Shown here: positions 6,811 to 12,795 of the stretch, in pieces
How the letters are laid out: every line of letters begins with the position of its first letter
Position numbering within the stretch: the first letter of the stretch is position 1
Source of the DNA: Alphaproteobacteria bacterium TMED93
Lineage (GTDB): Bacteria; Pseudomonadota; Alphaproteobacteria; TMED109
Reading direction: 5' to 3'
DNA: 12,795 nucleotides
NCBI GenBank assembly: GCA_002171495.2
Contig: NHEU02000011.1
Location: 1-12,795, forward strand
Translations under genes and position numbers: made by a program
The notes under the pieces: model-generated
Told to the model about the DNA's origin: nothing
Databases searched by the model: none
The model's input: the letters and a program-made list of their open reading frames with translations, nothing else

Positions 6811-8721
6811 TTATTTCAAACCATATTCTAAATAAACTGGCATCATTTCTTCATAAACAGTCATTTCATGCCAGATTATCATACCCTTTTTCATTTTTTC
6901 TAAAGTATTATCGCCCAAAATTTCTGCAATTTTATTAAAATGATTTTGAGCTTTATCTTTATTACCTAATCCATGATTTGCACATCCCATATAATGATGC
7001 CACCACCATAAAAAAGGAACAGGGGTGTCTTCCATAACCTCAAGAACTTTTTCCCAATTTTGTGAATCTTGATAAAATGCTACTTGTCCAAAGTTATCTC
7101 CAAGGTTGCTGTTTACCTTATCTAACTTTGCCGCCAAAACACCTAACTCACGACCTCTTTCAAGCCTATAACAAGCTTTCTTATCAATATTATATTTTTT
7201 CTTAAGTTCCTCTGAAGAGTGACATCCCCATCCTGAAAGACCTGTTATATAAGCAATCCCTCCTATTATTTGAAGGTCATTAGGAGCTATTTCAAGAGCT
7301 TTTTTTCCATCTTTTAACATCTGTTCAAAATTTCCTGCATAAAATTCTATTTCAGCCTTTGTTCTATAAGCCATCGCATAATTAGAGTCTAACCTTATGG
7401 CTTCCTGAACTGCTTCTAAAGCCTTAGTAAGAATATCCTGCTCATATACCTCAAAGATAGAGTATCCCCATGCTAAGAGATAACCATAATATTGCCAAGC
7501 TTCTGCATATTGAGGATCATCAATGATAGATTTTTCTAAACACTCAACAGCCTTATTATAATAATCAAATGAGAATGAAGGAAAGAATTGGTTTTTAGTA
7601 AAGTTAATACAAGCATATGAGTCAAGATTTTGAGCAGTTGCTGTTAATCCTACTTTAGAAACTTCTTTTGATAAGATATCTCCGTTACCAACAAGTGCGT
7701 CTATAATGTTAGAAACTACTTCATCCTGTAATGTAAACAAATTATCTATTTCTAGGGTTTTATCATATTTATCAGTCCATACGATATTTGAATTTTCTGC
7801 ATCTACTAAATTGATAGTAACTCTAATATTTTTTCCTGCTTCCTTAATATCTCCATTGATTAAATACTTTGCTCCAGTTTTTTTTGCTATATTAACAATA
7901 CTCTCATCTGCGCTGTTAAGTTTAATTATATTTAGTTTCTTTGATGCTCTAGTTAATGACGCAGCTATATCTTGTGTTAATCCTGCAGCTAAATTAATTT
8001 TTTCTTGTTCTTTAGACGCAGTAGTGATTGGAGAAATAGCTATGCTGTTTAAATTAACATTTATTTCATTACTATCTTTAAACATAACAAATACTAATAG
8101 TATTACAAAAAAACTAGCAGCAACTCCTCCTATTAAAAAAATATTTTTATTTCCTGCTTTGCTTTGAGAAACCTTAAAATCCTTTGCAACATTAGATCCT
8201 TCTTCAATTTCTATAAAATACGCATCAATTGGTCTATTAATATTTTTTAATTTCTGACTTCCCTTACTATAAATTTTTTCTTTTATATTATTAGAAACCA
8301 AAGAATAAACAGATCCAGATATGCATATTCTTCCTGGTGGAGCTATTGATTCTAGCCTTGAAGCTACATTTACTCCATCTCCAAACAAATTATCTTCTTG
8401 TATCAATACATCTCCCATATTAATACCAATTCTAAACTCTAAAGTTTTATCTTCCCTTAATTCTTTATTTAAATTGTGAATCTCTTTTTGAATTTTAATA
8501 GCTGAATTTACTGCTTGGACTGGACTAGTAAACTCAATCATGAATGCATCACCTGCAGTATTAAATATTCTGCCCTCTGCTGAAGCTATAGTTTTTTCAA
8601 TTATTTTTTTGCAAACTGATAATTGCTTTAACGTACCTTCGTCATCAACTGCCATTTTTTTTGAATAGTTAACAACATCCATTGCTAATATAGTAGTTAG
8701 CTTTCTTTTTTGTGAGTCCAT
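6811..8721 (-). CDS. Class III adenylate/guanylate cyclase with transmembrane segment and C-terminal TPR-like region
   Basis: The protein has 636 residues. A class III nucleotidyl cyclase domain (about 6-172) carries metal-binding Asp at D15 (ILAMDVVNYS) and D58 (NTAGDAF). FRIGINMGDV (96-105) and FGDGVNVASRLE (113-124), with the Asn/Arg catalytic positions, are intact. A hydrophobic helix at about 194-214 follows. Then comes a TolB/FlgO-like region (about 225-345, with TGAKYLINGDIKEAGKNIRV) and a helical TPR-like region (about 385-605). With the cyclase domain cytoplasmic, a single helix would place the repeat region in the periplasm as a possible sensor. The product (cAMP or cGMP) cannot be read from the sequence. 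GGGAG 7 bases before the ATG gives a clear start. The gene stands alone, bracketed by repeat copies A and B. Confidence 0.92.
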   Translation of the reverse strand: MDSQKRKLTTILAMDVVNYSKKMAVDDEGTLKQLSVCKKIIEKTIASAEGRIFNTAGDAFMIEFTSPVQAVNSAIKIQKEIHNLNKELREDKTLEFRIGINMGDVLIQEDNLFGDGVNVASRLESIAPPGRICISGSVYSLVSNNIKEKIYSKGSQKLKNINRPIDAYFIEIEEGSNVAKDFKVSQSKAGNKNIFLIGGVAASFFVILLVFVMFKDSNEINVNLNSIAISPITTASKEQEKINLAAGLTQDIAASLTRASKKLNIIKLNSADESIVNIAKKTGAKYLINGDIKEAGKNIRVTINLVDAENSNIVWTDKYDKTLEIDNLFTLQDEVVSNIIDALVGNGDILSKEVSKVGLTATAQNLDSYACINFTKNQFFPSFSFDYYNKAVECLEKSIIDDPQYAEAWQYYGYLLAWGYSIFEVYEQDILTKALEAVQEAIRLDSNYAMAYRTKAEIEFYAGNFEQMLKDGKKALEIAPNDLQIIGGIAYITGLSGWGCHSSEELKKKYNIDKKACYRLERGRELGVLAAKLDKVNSNLGDNFGQVAFYQDSQNWEKVLEVMEDTPVPFLWWWHHYMGCANHGLGNKDKAQNHFNKIAEILGDNTLEKMKKGMIIWHEMTVYEEMMPVYLEYGLK

Positions 8722-8787
8722 GATTTTCTCCCTATTATCAACTTAATGTATTTTAATATTTAATCAAGATCGTTAATTACTTAAAGG

Positions 8788-8800
8788 CTCTTTTAAAGAG
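8788..8800. promoter_or_regulatory. 13-base palindrome upstream of the cyclase gene
   Basis: CTCTTT-T-AAAGAG is a perfect 6-bp dyad with a single central base, 67-79 bases upstream of the cyclase ATG. The position suits an operator, but the sequence is simple and no regulator is recognisable. Confidence 0.3.
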
Positions 8801-8848
8801 ATTGAAAGTTATTGACAGTTAGAATCAAAACACATGTTGGTGGATACT

Positions 8849-8918
8849 GCACCAAAACTCTACTAAGCCCACTGAAGAGTTGAAAAAAGATGGTGTCCCC
8901 TACGGGAATCGAACCCGT
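8849..8918 (-). repeat. Diverged repeat copy B: 3' end and 3' flank of tRNA-Glu
   Basis: This is the counterpart of 6573-6645. The flank (8849-8893) aligns without gaps at an offset of 2276 bases (33/45 identical) and includes the CCA complement. The tRNA portion then diverges. Just 3' of the tRNA, on the minus strand, are CTTTTTT and a possible 6-bp stem AACTCT/AGAGTT (about 8856-8881), which may end the tRNA transcript. The similarity continues outside the tRNA itself, so it is more than shared tRNA sequence. Confidence 0.5.
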
Positions 8919-8966
8919 GTTTCCGCCGTGAAAGGGCGGCGTCCTAGACCGCTAGACGAAGGGGAC
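8891..8966 (-). tRNA. tRNA-Glu (anticodon UUC)
   Basis: The minus strand from 8966 reads GTCCCCT (acceptor), a D-arm with TCGTCTAGCGG, an anticodon stem CCGCC/GGCGG around CTTTCAC (anticodon TTC), and a T-arm ACGGG-TTCGATT-CCCGT. The acceptor 3' strand is AGGGGAC, then discriminator A and an encoded CCA (8893-8891). All four stems pair, for a length of 76 with CCA. It decodes GAA/GAG and supplies glutamate for protein synthesis and, in bacteria using the C5 route, for haem synthesis. It is divergent from pdxA, with 53 bases between. Confidence 0.97.
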
Positions 8967-8975
8967 TGAAATTAA

Positions 8976-9003
8976 TTTATATAGAACTTATTTAAAAAGT
9001 AAA
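8976..9003 (-). promoter_or_regulatory. Probable promoter of tRNA-Glu
   Basis: On the minus strand TTTACT (9003-8998) and TATAAA (8981-8976) are separated by 16 bases, and the mature tRNA begins 10 bases after the -10 box. This fits a sigma70-type promoter with a very short leader. It overlaps the upstream region of pdxA, which reads the other way. Confidence 0.45.
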
Positions 9004-9009
9004 TATAAT
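9004..9009 (+). promoter_or_regulatory. Consensus -10 box very close to the pdxA start
   Basis: TATAAT ends 10 bases before the pdxA ATG. With a normal 6-7-base discriminator, transcription would begin about 3-4 bases before the ATG, giving an almost leaderless message. The -35 region (about 8981-8986) is not consensus. The missing Shine-Dalgarno before pdxA is consistent with this reading. Confidence 0.35.
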
Positions 9010-9019
9010 TTTTAATATT

Positions 9020-9964
9020 ATGAAAACTATAGGAATAACTTTAGGTGACCCATGTGGCATCGGGCCAGAAATTTCTGCAAAAGCTTTAAATTTTTTTTCT
9101 AGAAAAAAGCTTCCCTTTAAGTTTATAGTATTAGGAAATAAAAGTTCTTTTTTAAAAGCCTGTGATATATCTAGTATAAAAAGCAATCATCTAAGCAGTA
9201 TAAAAGAATTTATTGATATAAAAGCTAAAATTGAATACAAAAATTGTTCTTCAAAAGAAGGAGGAGAAGTTTCATATCAATCAATTTGTAAAGTTTCTAA
9301 ATTGTTTAAAGAAAAAAAAATAAATGCAATTGTTACCGCTCCAATTTCTAAAAAATCATTGCATTTGGCTAGTTATAACTTTGATGGCCACACTGGTTTA
9401 TTGGGATCTTTATTTAATATAAAAGAACCTTATCTTATGCTGGCAAATAAAAAATTTAGTACTTTACATGTTACTTGTCATATGTCTCTTTCAGATGCTA
9501 TAAAAACTATTTCAACAGAAAAAGTTTTAGAGACAATAAAAATTGGACATAAACACTTATTAAAATTTGGAAAAACAAACCCTAGACTTGCAATATGCGG
9601 ATTAAATCCTCATGCGAGCGAAGATGGAATTTTTGGAACAGAAGAAAAAAAATACTTATCTCCAGCGGTATTAAAAGCAAAGCGATTAGGAATTGATATA
9701 GTTGGACCTATATCTCCTGATATAATTTTTAGAGATGCAAATAATGGAAAATATGATTTAATTATTGCTAATTACCATGATCAAGGACACATACCTGTTA
9801 AACTTTTATACTTCGACCAATCTGTAAATGTTACTTTAGGTGTTCCCTTTGTAAGAACTTCAGTTGATCATGGAACAGCGTTTGATATAGCATTTAAAAA
9901 TTCAGCTCGAGCCAAAAACATGGTTGCTGCAATAATTTATGCTCTCAAAATGATTAAAATATAG
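9020..9964 (+). CDS. pdxA: 4-hydroxythreonine-4-phosphate dehydrogenase
   Basis: This 314-residue enzyme (E. coli PdxA has 329) oxidises 4-phosphohydroxy-L-threonine with NAD in the DXP-dependent route to pyridoxal phosphate. Visible motifs are GDPCGIGPEI (9-18), VTAPISKKSL (105-114), FDGHTG (121-126), H154 in HVTCHMSL, GLNPHASEDG (194-203) with H198, and YHDQGHIPVK (252-261) with H253. NVTLGVPFVRTSVDHGTA (270-287) follows. H154, H198 and H253 match the three metal-binding histidines of E. coli (166, 211, 266) in order and spacing. One oddity is G126 where most PdxA proteins have Glu (GHTE). The ATG at 9020 is the first in frame and starts the conserved strand, but no ribosome-binding site precedes it. 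It is cytoplasmic and is followed by lpp after 70 bases. Confidence 0.93.
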   Translation: MKTIGITLGDPCGIGPEISAKALNFFSRKKLPFKFIVLGNKSSFLKACDISSIKSNHLSSIKEFIDIKAKIEYKNCSSKEGGEVSYQSICKVSKLFKEKKINAIVTAPISKKSLHLASYNFDGHTGLLGSLFNIKEPYLMLANKKFSTLHVTCHMSLSDAIKTISTEKVLETIKIGHKHLLKFGKTNPRLAICGLNPHASEDGIFGTEEKKYLSPAVLKAKRLGIDIVGPISPDIIFRDANNGKYDLIIANYHDQGHIPVKLLYFDQSVNVTLGVPFVRTSVDHGTAFDIAFKNSARAKNMVAAIIYALKMIKI

Positions 9965-9973
9965 TTTTAATGC

Positions 9974-10002
9974 TTTACAAGAGCACTTTTGTTAACTATA
10001 AA
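9974..10002 (+). promoter_or_regulatory. Probable sigma70-type promoter of the lpp-like gene
   Basis: TTTACA (9974-9979) and TATAAA (9997-10002) are separated by exactly 17 bases. They lie in the gap between pdxA and the lipoprotein gene and predict a leader of about 26 bases containing GGAG (around 10023) before the ATG at 10035. It is the best promoter match in the window, as expected for an abundant envelope lipoprotein. Confidence 0.6.
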
Positions 10003-10034
10003 GGACTTTATATTAAATAAGTTGGAGTATATTT

Positions 10035-10304
10035 ATGTTTAAAAAATTACTTATATTGCCTTTTATAGCTGTAATTATAGTTTTAGCTGGCTGTGAAGCC
10101 CAAAAAAATAATAATGCTGCTGTAGAAAGCGCAATTGCTGAAGCAAAAGCTGCTACAGCTGCTGCAGATGCTGCTTCTGGTGAAGCTGCTGCTGCAACTA
10201 AAGCTGCACAAAGAGCTGAAGCTATGACTGAACAAAATAGGTCTGCATTAAGAGCACTTAATGATAAAATTGATCGTATGTTTAGAACTATTTCTAGAAA
10301 ATAG
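10035..10304 (+). CDS. lpp: Murein (Braun-type) lipoprotein, Lpp/OprI-like
   Basis: The protein has 89 residues. A lipoprotein signal (MFKKLL, then a hydrophobic core) ends in the lipobox L17-A-G-C20, with Cys20 the lipidated first residue of the mature protein. The roughly 70 mature residues are alanine-rich with heptad-like spacing (AEAKAATAAADAASGEA...), as expected for the trimeric coiled coil of Lpp/OprI. The chain ends in Ser-Arg-Lys, and C-terminal Lys89 is the residue that L,D-transpeptidases join to peptidoglycan in this family. The role is tethering the outer membrane to the cell wall. GGAG about 8 bases before the ATG and a good promoter support the start. An ErfK/YbiS-type transpeptidase gene converges on it with abutting stop codons. 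Overall identity to E. coli Lpp is low, so the name rests on architecture. Confidence 0.8.
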   Translation: MFKKLLILPFIAVIIVLAGCEAQKNNNAAVESAIAEAKAATAAADAASGEAAAATKAAQRAEAMTEQNRSALRALNDKIDRMFRTISRK

Positions 10305-11198
10305 TTAATTTTTATATTTAGTTAAAATAGCTTCTGGTACTCCAGAAGCTTCTTTAACTATATTTACTACTTTTTTCCAATCCACATCAACTATATAATG
10401 CTTTGCTGAATTCTGTAGGCTTTGCGTTGCTTGTGGTAATAATCTTAAATTATTTTCTATAATTTGTTCATCTTCTAATCCGTAAGGATGCATGGAATGC
10501 ACTTCTATGTACAATACGCCTCCTAACCAACCTGATTTTACAGGTTGATCTATAATTTCAACTCTTTCCCCAATATTTACCAATTCGTATAATGTTTCTA
10601 TATCTTCAGGATATAACCTAATGCAACCATGACTAACTTTCATTCCTACTCCCCAAGGTTTATTCGTTCCATGGAGTAAGTATCCTGGCATAGATAAATA
10701 AATTGCTCTGCTTCCCAAGGGATTTTCAGGTCCTGGCTTTACTACTTTAGGCCAATGAGGCTCTTCTTCTAAAATTGACTTTGGCACTGTCCAGTAAGGG
10801 TTTTTTTTCTTCCCTGTGATACGAGCCTTTCCAATTGGAGTTTCCCAATCCCCTCTTCCAATTCCTATAGGAAAAGAATAAACTTTATCATCCTTAGCAA
10901 AATAATATACCCTCAAATCGCCTTTATTTACAACAATGCCTTCTCTTTTTATATCTGGAAGTAAGTGTCTTTTAGGAAGAAGTATGTTCACTTCAGGTTT
11001 CACCACCCAAGGATCATCTAGCCCTACATTAGCTGACATTATCTCGGGAAATGCAAGATTATTAGATCTAGCAATATCTATTAGAGTTTCATCTTGCTTA
11101 GTTTTATAATATTTATCATACCCAATTAAATCTATTAATTCAGTAGAATGTAGATTATATTTAAATGTAAAAATTAATATGAACAAAATTATTTTCAT
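10305..11198 (-). CDS. L,D-transpeptidase (YkuD domain, ErfK/YbiS/YcfS-like) with LysM-like region
   Basis: This 297-residue exported enzyme has an N-terminal hydrophobic signal (about 1-18). A LysM-like segment (about 30-76, with YKTKQDETLIDIARSNNL and an NILLP end) precedes a YkuD catalytic domain (about 87-217). The active site is intact: H176 in LLHGTNKPWG and the S189-H-G-C192 motif with nucleophile Cys192. Size and order match the E. coli LdtA/B/C group (about 306-320 residues), which attaches Braun lipoprotein to meso-diaminopimelate in peptidoglycan. The adjacent lpp-like gene makes that its likely job; a role in 3-3 cross-linking is less likely. AAGG lies 5 bases before the ATG, inside the first codons of apt. 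The ATG abuts the apt ATG, so its promoter must lie within the apt coding sequence. Confidence 0.93.
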   Translation of the reverse strand: MKIILFILIFTFKYNLHSTELIDLIGYDKYYKTKQDETLIDIARSNNLAFPEIMSANVGLDDPWVVKPEVNILLPKRHLLPDIKREGIVVNKGDLRVYYFAKDDKVYSFPIGIGRGDWETPIGKARITGKKKNPYWTVPKSILEEEPHWPKVVKPGPENPLGSRAIYLSMPGYLLHGTNKPWGVGMKVSHGCIRLYPEDIETLYELVNIGERVEIIDQPVKSGWLGGVLYIEVHSMHPYGLEDEQIIENNLRLLPQATQSLQNSAKHYIVDVDWKKVVNIVKEASGVPEAILTKYKN

Positions 11199-11717
11199 AT
11201 GGACCTTATTAATTATATAAGAGATATACCAGACTTTCCTAAAAAAGGAATACTTTATAAAGACATATCACCTTTGCTGCAAAATAAAAAAGCTTTTTTA
11301 TATACAACTGAGCAATTCTATAAAAGACATTTAGATAATAAAATTGATTTAATCGTGGGAATTGAAGCAAGAGGTTTTATATTTGGGTCATCTTTAGCTA
11401 ATAAATTAGGGTGCGGATTTGTTCCTATACGCAAGCCTAATAAGTTACCTCATGATACTTTCAAACAAAATTACAGCTTAGAATATGGTACTGATAGTAT
11501 AGAAATACATAAGGACGCACTAAAAAACAAAGATAATGTATTACTTATAGATGATGTTTTAGCCACTGGAGGCACTGCTTGTGCTGCCATTGACTTACTA
11601 GAAAATTTTAATTCTAACTTGGTGGAATGCTTGTTTGTTTTGGAACTATCTTTTCTAAAGGGAATAGATAAAATTTTAAAAAGAAAAAAAAAATACTTTT
11701 CTTTACTACAAGTATAG
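11199..11717 (+). CDS. apt: Adenine phosphoribosyltransferase
   Basis: The protein has 172 residues, normal for the family. It converts adenine and PRPP to AMP and pyrophosphate in purine salvage in the cytoplasm. The N-terminus YIRDIPDFPKKGILYKDI (6-23) and the GIEARGFIFGSSLA segment (54-67) are characteristic. So are VPIRKPNKLP (75-84) and the PRPP-binding loop VLLIDDVLATGGTA (114-127) with the D118-D119 pair. No in-frame start lies close upstream and the conserved N-terminal strand begins at once, so ATG 11199 is well supported even without a Shine-Dalgarno. Its start codon abuts that of the divergent transpeptidase gene. Its stop is 3 bases from the stop of the convergent DUF4340 gene, so it is squeezed on both sides. 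Confidence 0.95.
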   Translation: MDLINYIRDIPDFPKKGILYKDISPLLQNKKAFLYTTEQFYKRHLDNKIDLIVGIEARGFIFGSSLANKLGCGFVPIRKPNKLPHDTFKQNYSLEYGTDSIEIHKDALKNKDNVLLIDDVLATGGTACAAIDLLENFNSNLVECLFVLELSFLKGIDKILKRKKKYFSLLQV

Positions 11718-11720
11718 TTT

Positions 11721-12788
11721 CTACTTCTTTTTAAGAAGATCTCTCCTTTTCTTATTAAATTCACTCATTGTTTTTTCATCAAAAGTGTATACCCAGGTTT
11801 TAGTAAAATCTAAAAACTCAGCCTCTTTTTTAACATCATCAAATGATTTCATTGAGGGAATTCCAACTATTTTTTTATCATCAGTTATTTCTTTTCTAAC
11901 ACTACTGTCACTACTAAAAAACATTCTAACATGCAACTTTTCATCTATTTTAATAATCTTATAGTTTATTACTAAGCCATCAAAAGTAGTTAATTGTATA
12001 TCCTTAATAGTCTGGTAATCAGCATCAATATCAATAGGAAAAATATTTGTTATTTGTATATTTTCAAAACTTGCTGCCAATGCATTTTGTGTAAGGCTAT
12101 TTTTCAAATCATAGCCTTCTGGTAAATTAAGAAATTTATAGTTTGAATCGGAATAATTACTTCTGTAGATAGTAAAAGAATCTTTTTTAATCTCATCTAT
12201 TACTTTGACTTGCTGAACTCTCCCTCTAGAAATATTAAAAATTTTAGAATTAATCCAAAATAATTCTTCATCAGGTAGGTCTAAATTATTTTTAAACAGC
12301 CATATTAAATTAGCATCTAAGCTCCTAAAATAATTTATATTTACTGATGCATTATCGTTGGATTTTTTTCCTATTATAAAATCATACAGTATATTATTTT
12401 CTGCATACAACCTTATTCTTCTTGAATCAAATTGATTATTAAATGAGTTATCTAAACCAAGCTTTTTTAAACTTTGATTGGTAAAAATTTTTTTATCTAT
12501 AAATGTGCCGTTAGAAAGATTAATAAAGAAGTTATTAACCTTTTTTATATCTGCTGGATATTCTTTATAATTTTTCAGGACCCATTTATTATTTTCTTTA
12601 TTTATAAATATCTCATTGTTTATGTCTTTAATGCTAATTTTAGTTATTTTTTCAATATCAATAAGCAAGTTTGGAAAAGCTTTCTCAACATAACCCTTGG
12701 TATCATATCTTTTAGAAAAAGATAAATAAATAGCAAATATTAGGATAAAAAAAATAAAAAGTATTTTTAATATAGTAAGTTTTTTCAT
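11721..12788 (-). CDS. DUF4340 domain-containing, membrane-anchored protein
   Basis: The protein has 355 residues. One N-terminal transmembrane helix (about 6-23, preceded by Lys residues) anchors a large probably periplasmic domain. The domain follows the DUF4340 pattern: an FPNL...I strand start (38-41), a beta repeat with NKWVLKNYKEYPAD (67-80), a helix leading to TNQSLKKLGLD (103-113), then RIRLYAENN...DFIIGKK, a WLFKNNLDLPDEELFWIN segment (163-180) and ISRGRVQQVKV (186-196). Members usually sit beside GldF/GldG-like ABC export genes. Its promoter and ribosome-binding site, and any upstream operon partners, lie beyond 12788. No enzymatic motif is seen and the function is unknown. It converges on apt with only 3 bases between stops. 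Confidence 0.85.
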   Translation of the reverse strand: MKKLTILKILFIFFILIFAIYLSFSKRYDTKGYVEKAFPNLLIDIEKITKISIKDINNEIFINKENNKWVLKNYKEYPADIKKVNNFFINLSNGTFIDKKIFTNQSLKKLGLDNSFNNQFDSRRIRLYAENNILYDFIIGKKSNDNASVNINYFRSLDANLIWLFKNNLDLPDEELFWINSKIFNISRGRVQQVKVIDEIKKDSFTIYRSNYSDSNYKFLNLPEGYDLKNSLTQNALAASFENIQITNIFPIDIDADYQTIKDIQLTTFDGLVINYKIIKIDEKLHVRMFFSSDSSVRKEITDDKKIVGIPSMKSFDDVKKEAEFLDFTKTWVYTFDEKTMSEFNKKRRDLLKKK

Positions 12789-12795
12789 AAAAATA

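Noticed and set aside
7706..8167. Plus-strand open frame of 153 codons with Ser/Leu/Ile-rich product
   Set aside because: It is antisense to the cyclase gene. Its hydrophobic composition is what the complement of AT-rich coding DNA gives.
6647..8890. Calling the cyclase segment a mobile element
   Set aside because: No integrase, transposase or exact att repeat is present, and base composition is like that of the neighbours. It is kept as a hypothesis only.
8992..9186. Minus-strand open frame of 64 codons
   Set aside because: It is antisense to the conserved pdxA N-terminus and the tRNA-Glu promoter region, with no supporting motif.
11471..11764. Minus-strand open frame of 97 codons
   Set aside because: It overlaps apt including the PRPP loop and the DUF4340 3' end, and the product is unlike any known protein.
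12474..12725. Plus-strand open frame of 83 codons, Phe/Ile-rich
   Set aside because: It is antisense to the DUF4340 gene, and its composition is explained by complementing Lys/Asn-rich codons.

Overview
The window is AT-rich, densely packed bacterial DNA that looks like a small-genome marine Gram-negative. The best lineage clue is the small lipoprotein at 10035-10304. It is an alanine-rich coiled coil ending in Ser-Arg-Lys, like Braun lipoprotein/OprI, and it lies next to an ErfK/YbiS-type L,D-transpeptidase. That pairing points to a gammaproteobacterium; a SAR86-like organism would fit the low GC, but this is inference and no marker gene proves it.

Layout, left to right. Positions 1-512 (+) hold the 3' part of a short-chain dehydrogenase-like gene. 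It converges on a minus-strand block: a secreted beta-lactamase-fold serine hydrolase (600-1865), 6-phosphofructokinase (2093-3184), then a tight three-gene cassette of transglutaminase-like protein (3213-4019), alpha-E/DUF403 protein (4020-4970) and circularly permuted ATP-grasp ligase (4974-6410). The cassette is transcribed ATP-grasp -> alpha-E -> transglutaminase, with gaps of 3 and 0 bases, and probably continues into pfkA after 28 bases. This is a known but functionally unresolved amidoligase/peptide-modification gene set.

The 400-base non-coding stretch 6411-6810 is the most structured part of the window. It holds a perfect 14-bp inverted repeat, a hairpin plus T-run terminator, a tRNA 3'-end-like fragment and repeated ACCAAA-type motifs. 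A diverged copy of the fragment and its flank recurs 2276 bases to the right, beside an intact tRNA-Glu(UUC). The two copies bracket one gene (6811-8721) for a class III nucleotidyl cyclase with a transmembrane segment and a C-terminal repeat domain that is probably periplasmic.

Right of tRNA-Glu, pdxA (9020-9964, vitamin B6 synthesis) has no Shine-Dalgarno and a consensus -10 box 10 bases before its ATG. The lpp-like gene follows with a good sigma70-type promoter. Its stop codon abuts the stop of the convergent L,D-transpeptidase gene (10305-11198), whose start codon in turn abuts the start codon of the divergent apt gene (11199-11717). A DUF4340 membrane-anchored protein (11721-12788, minus) ends the window and suggests that a Gld-type ABC export locus lies beyond the right edge.

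Functional themes are envelope maintenance (Lpp plus transpeptidase, secreted hydrolase, DUF4340), cofactor and nucleotide metabolism (pdxA, apt, pfkA), cyclic-nucleotide signalling, and an uncharacterised ATP-grasp ligase cassette. No CRISPR array, insertion sequence, transposase, integrase or rRNA was seen.
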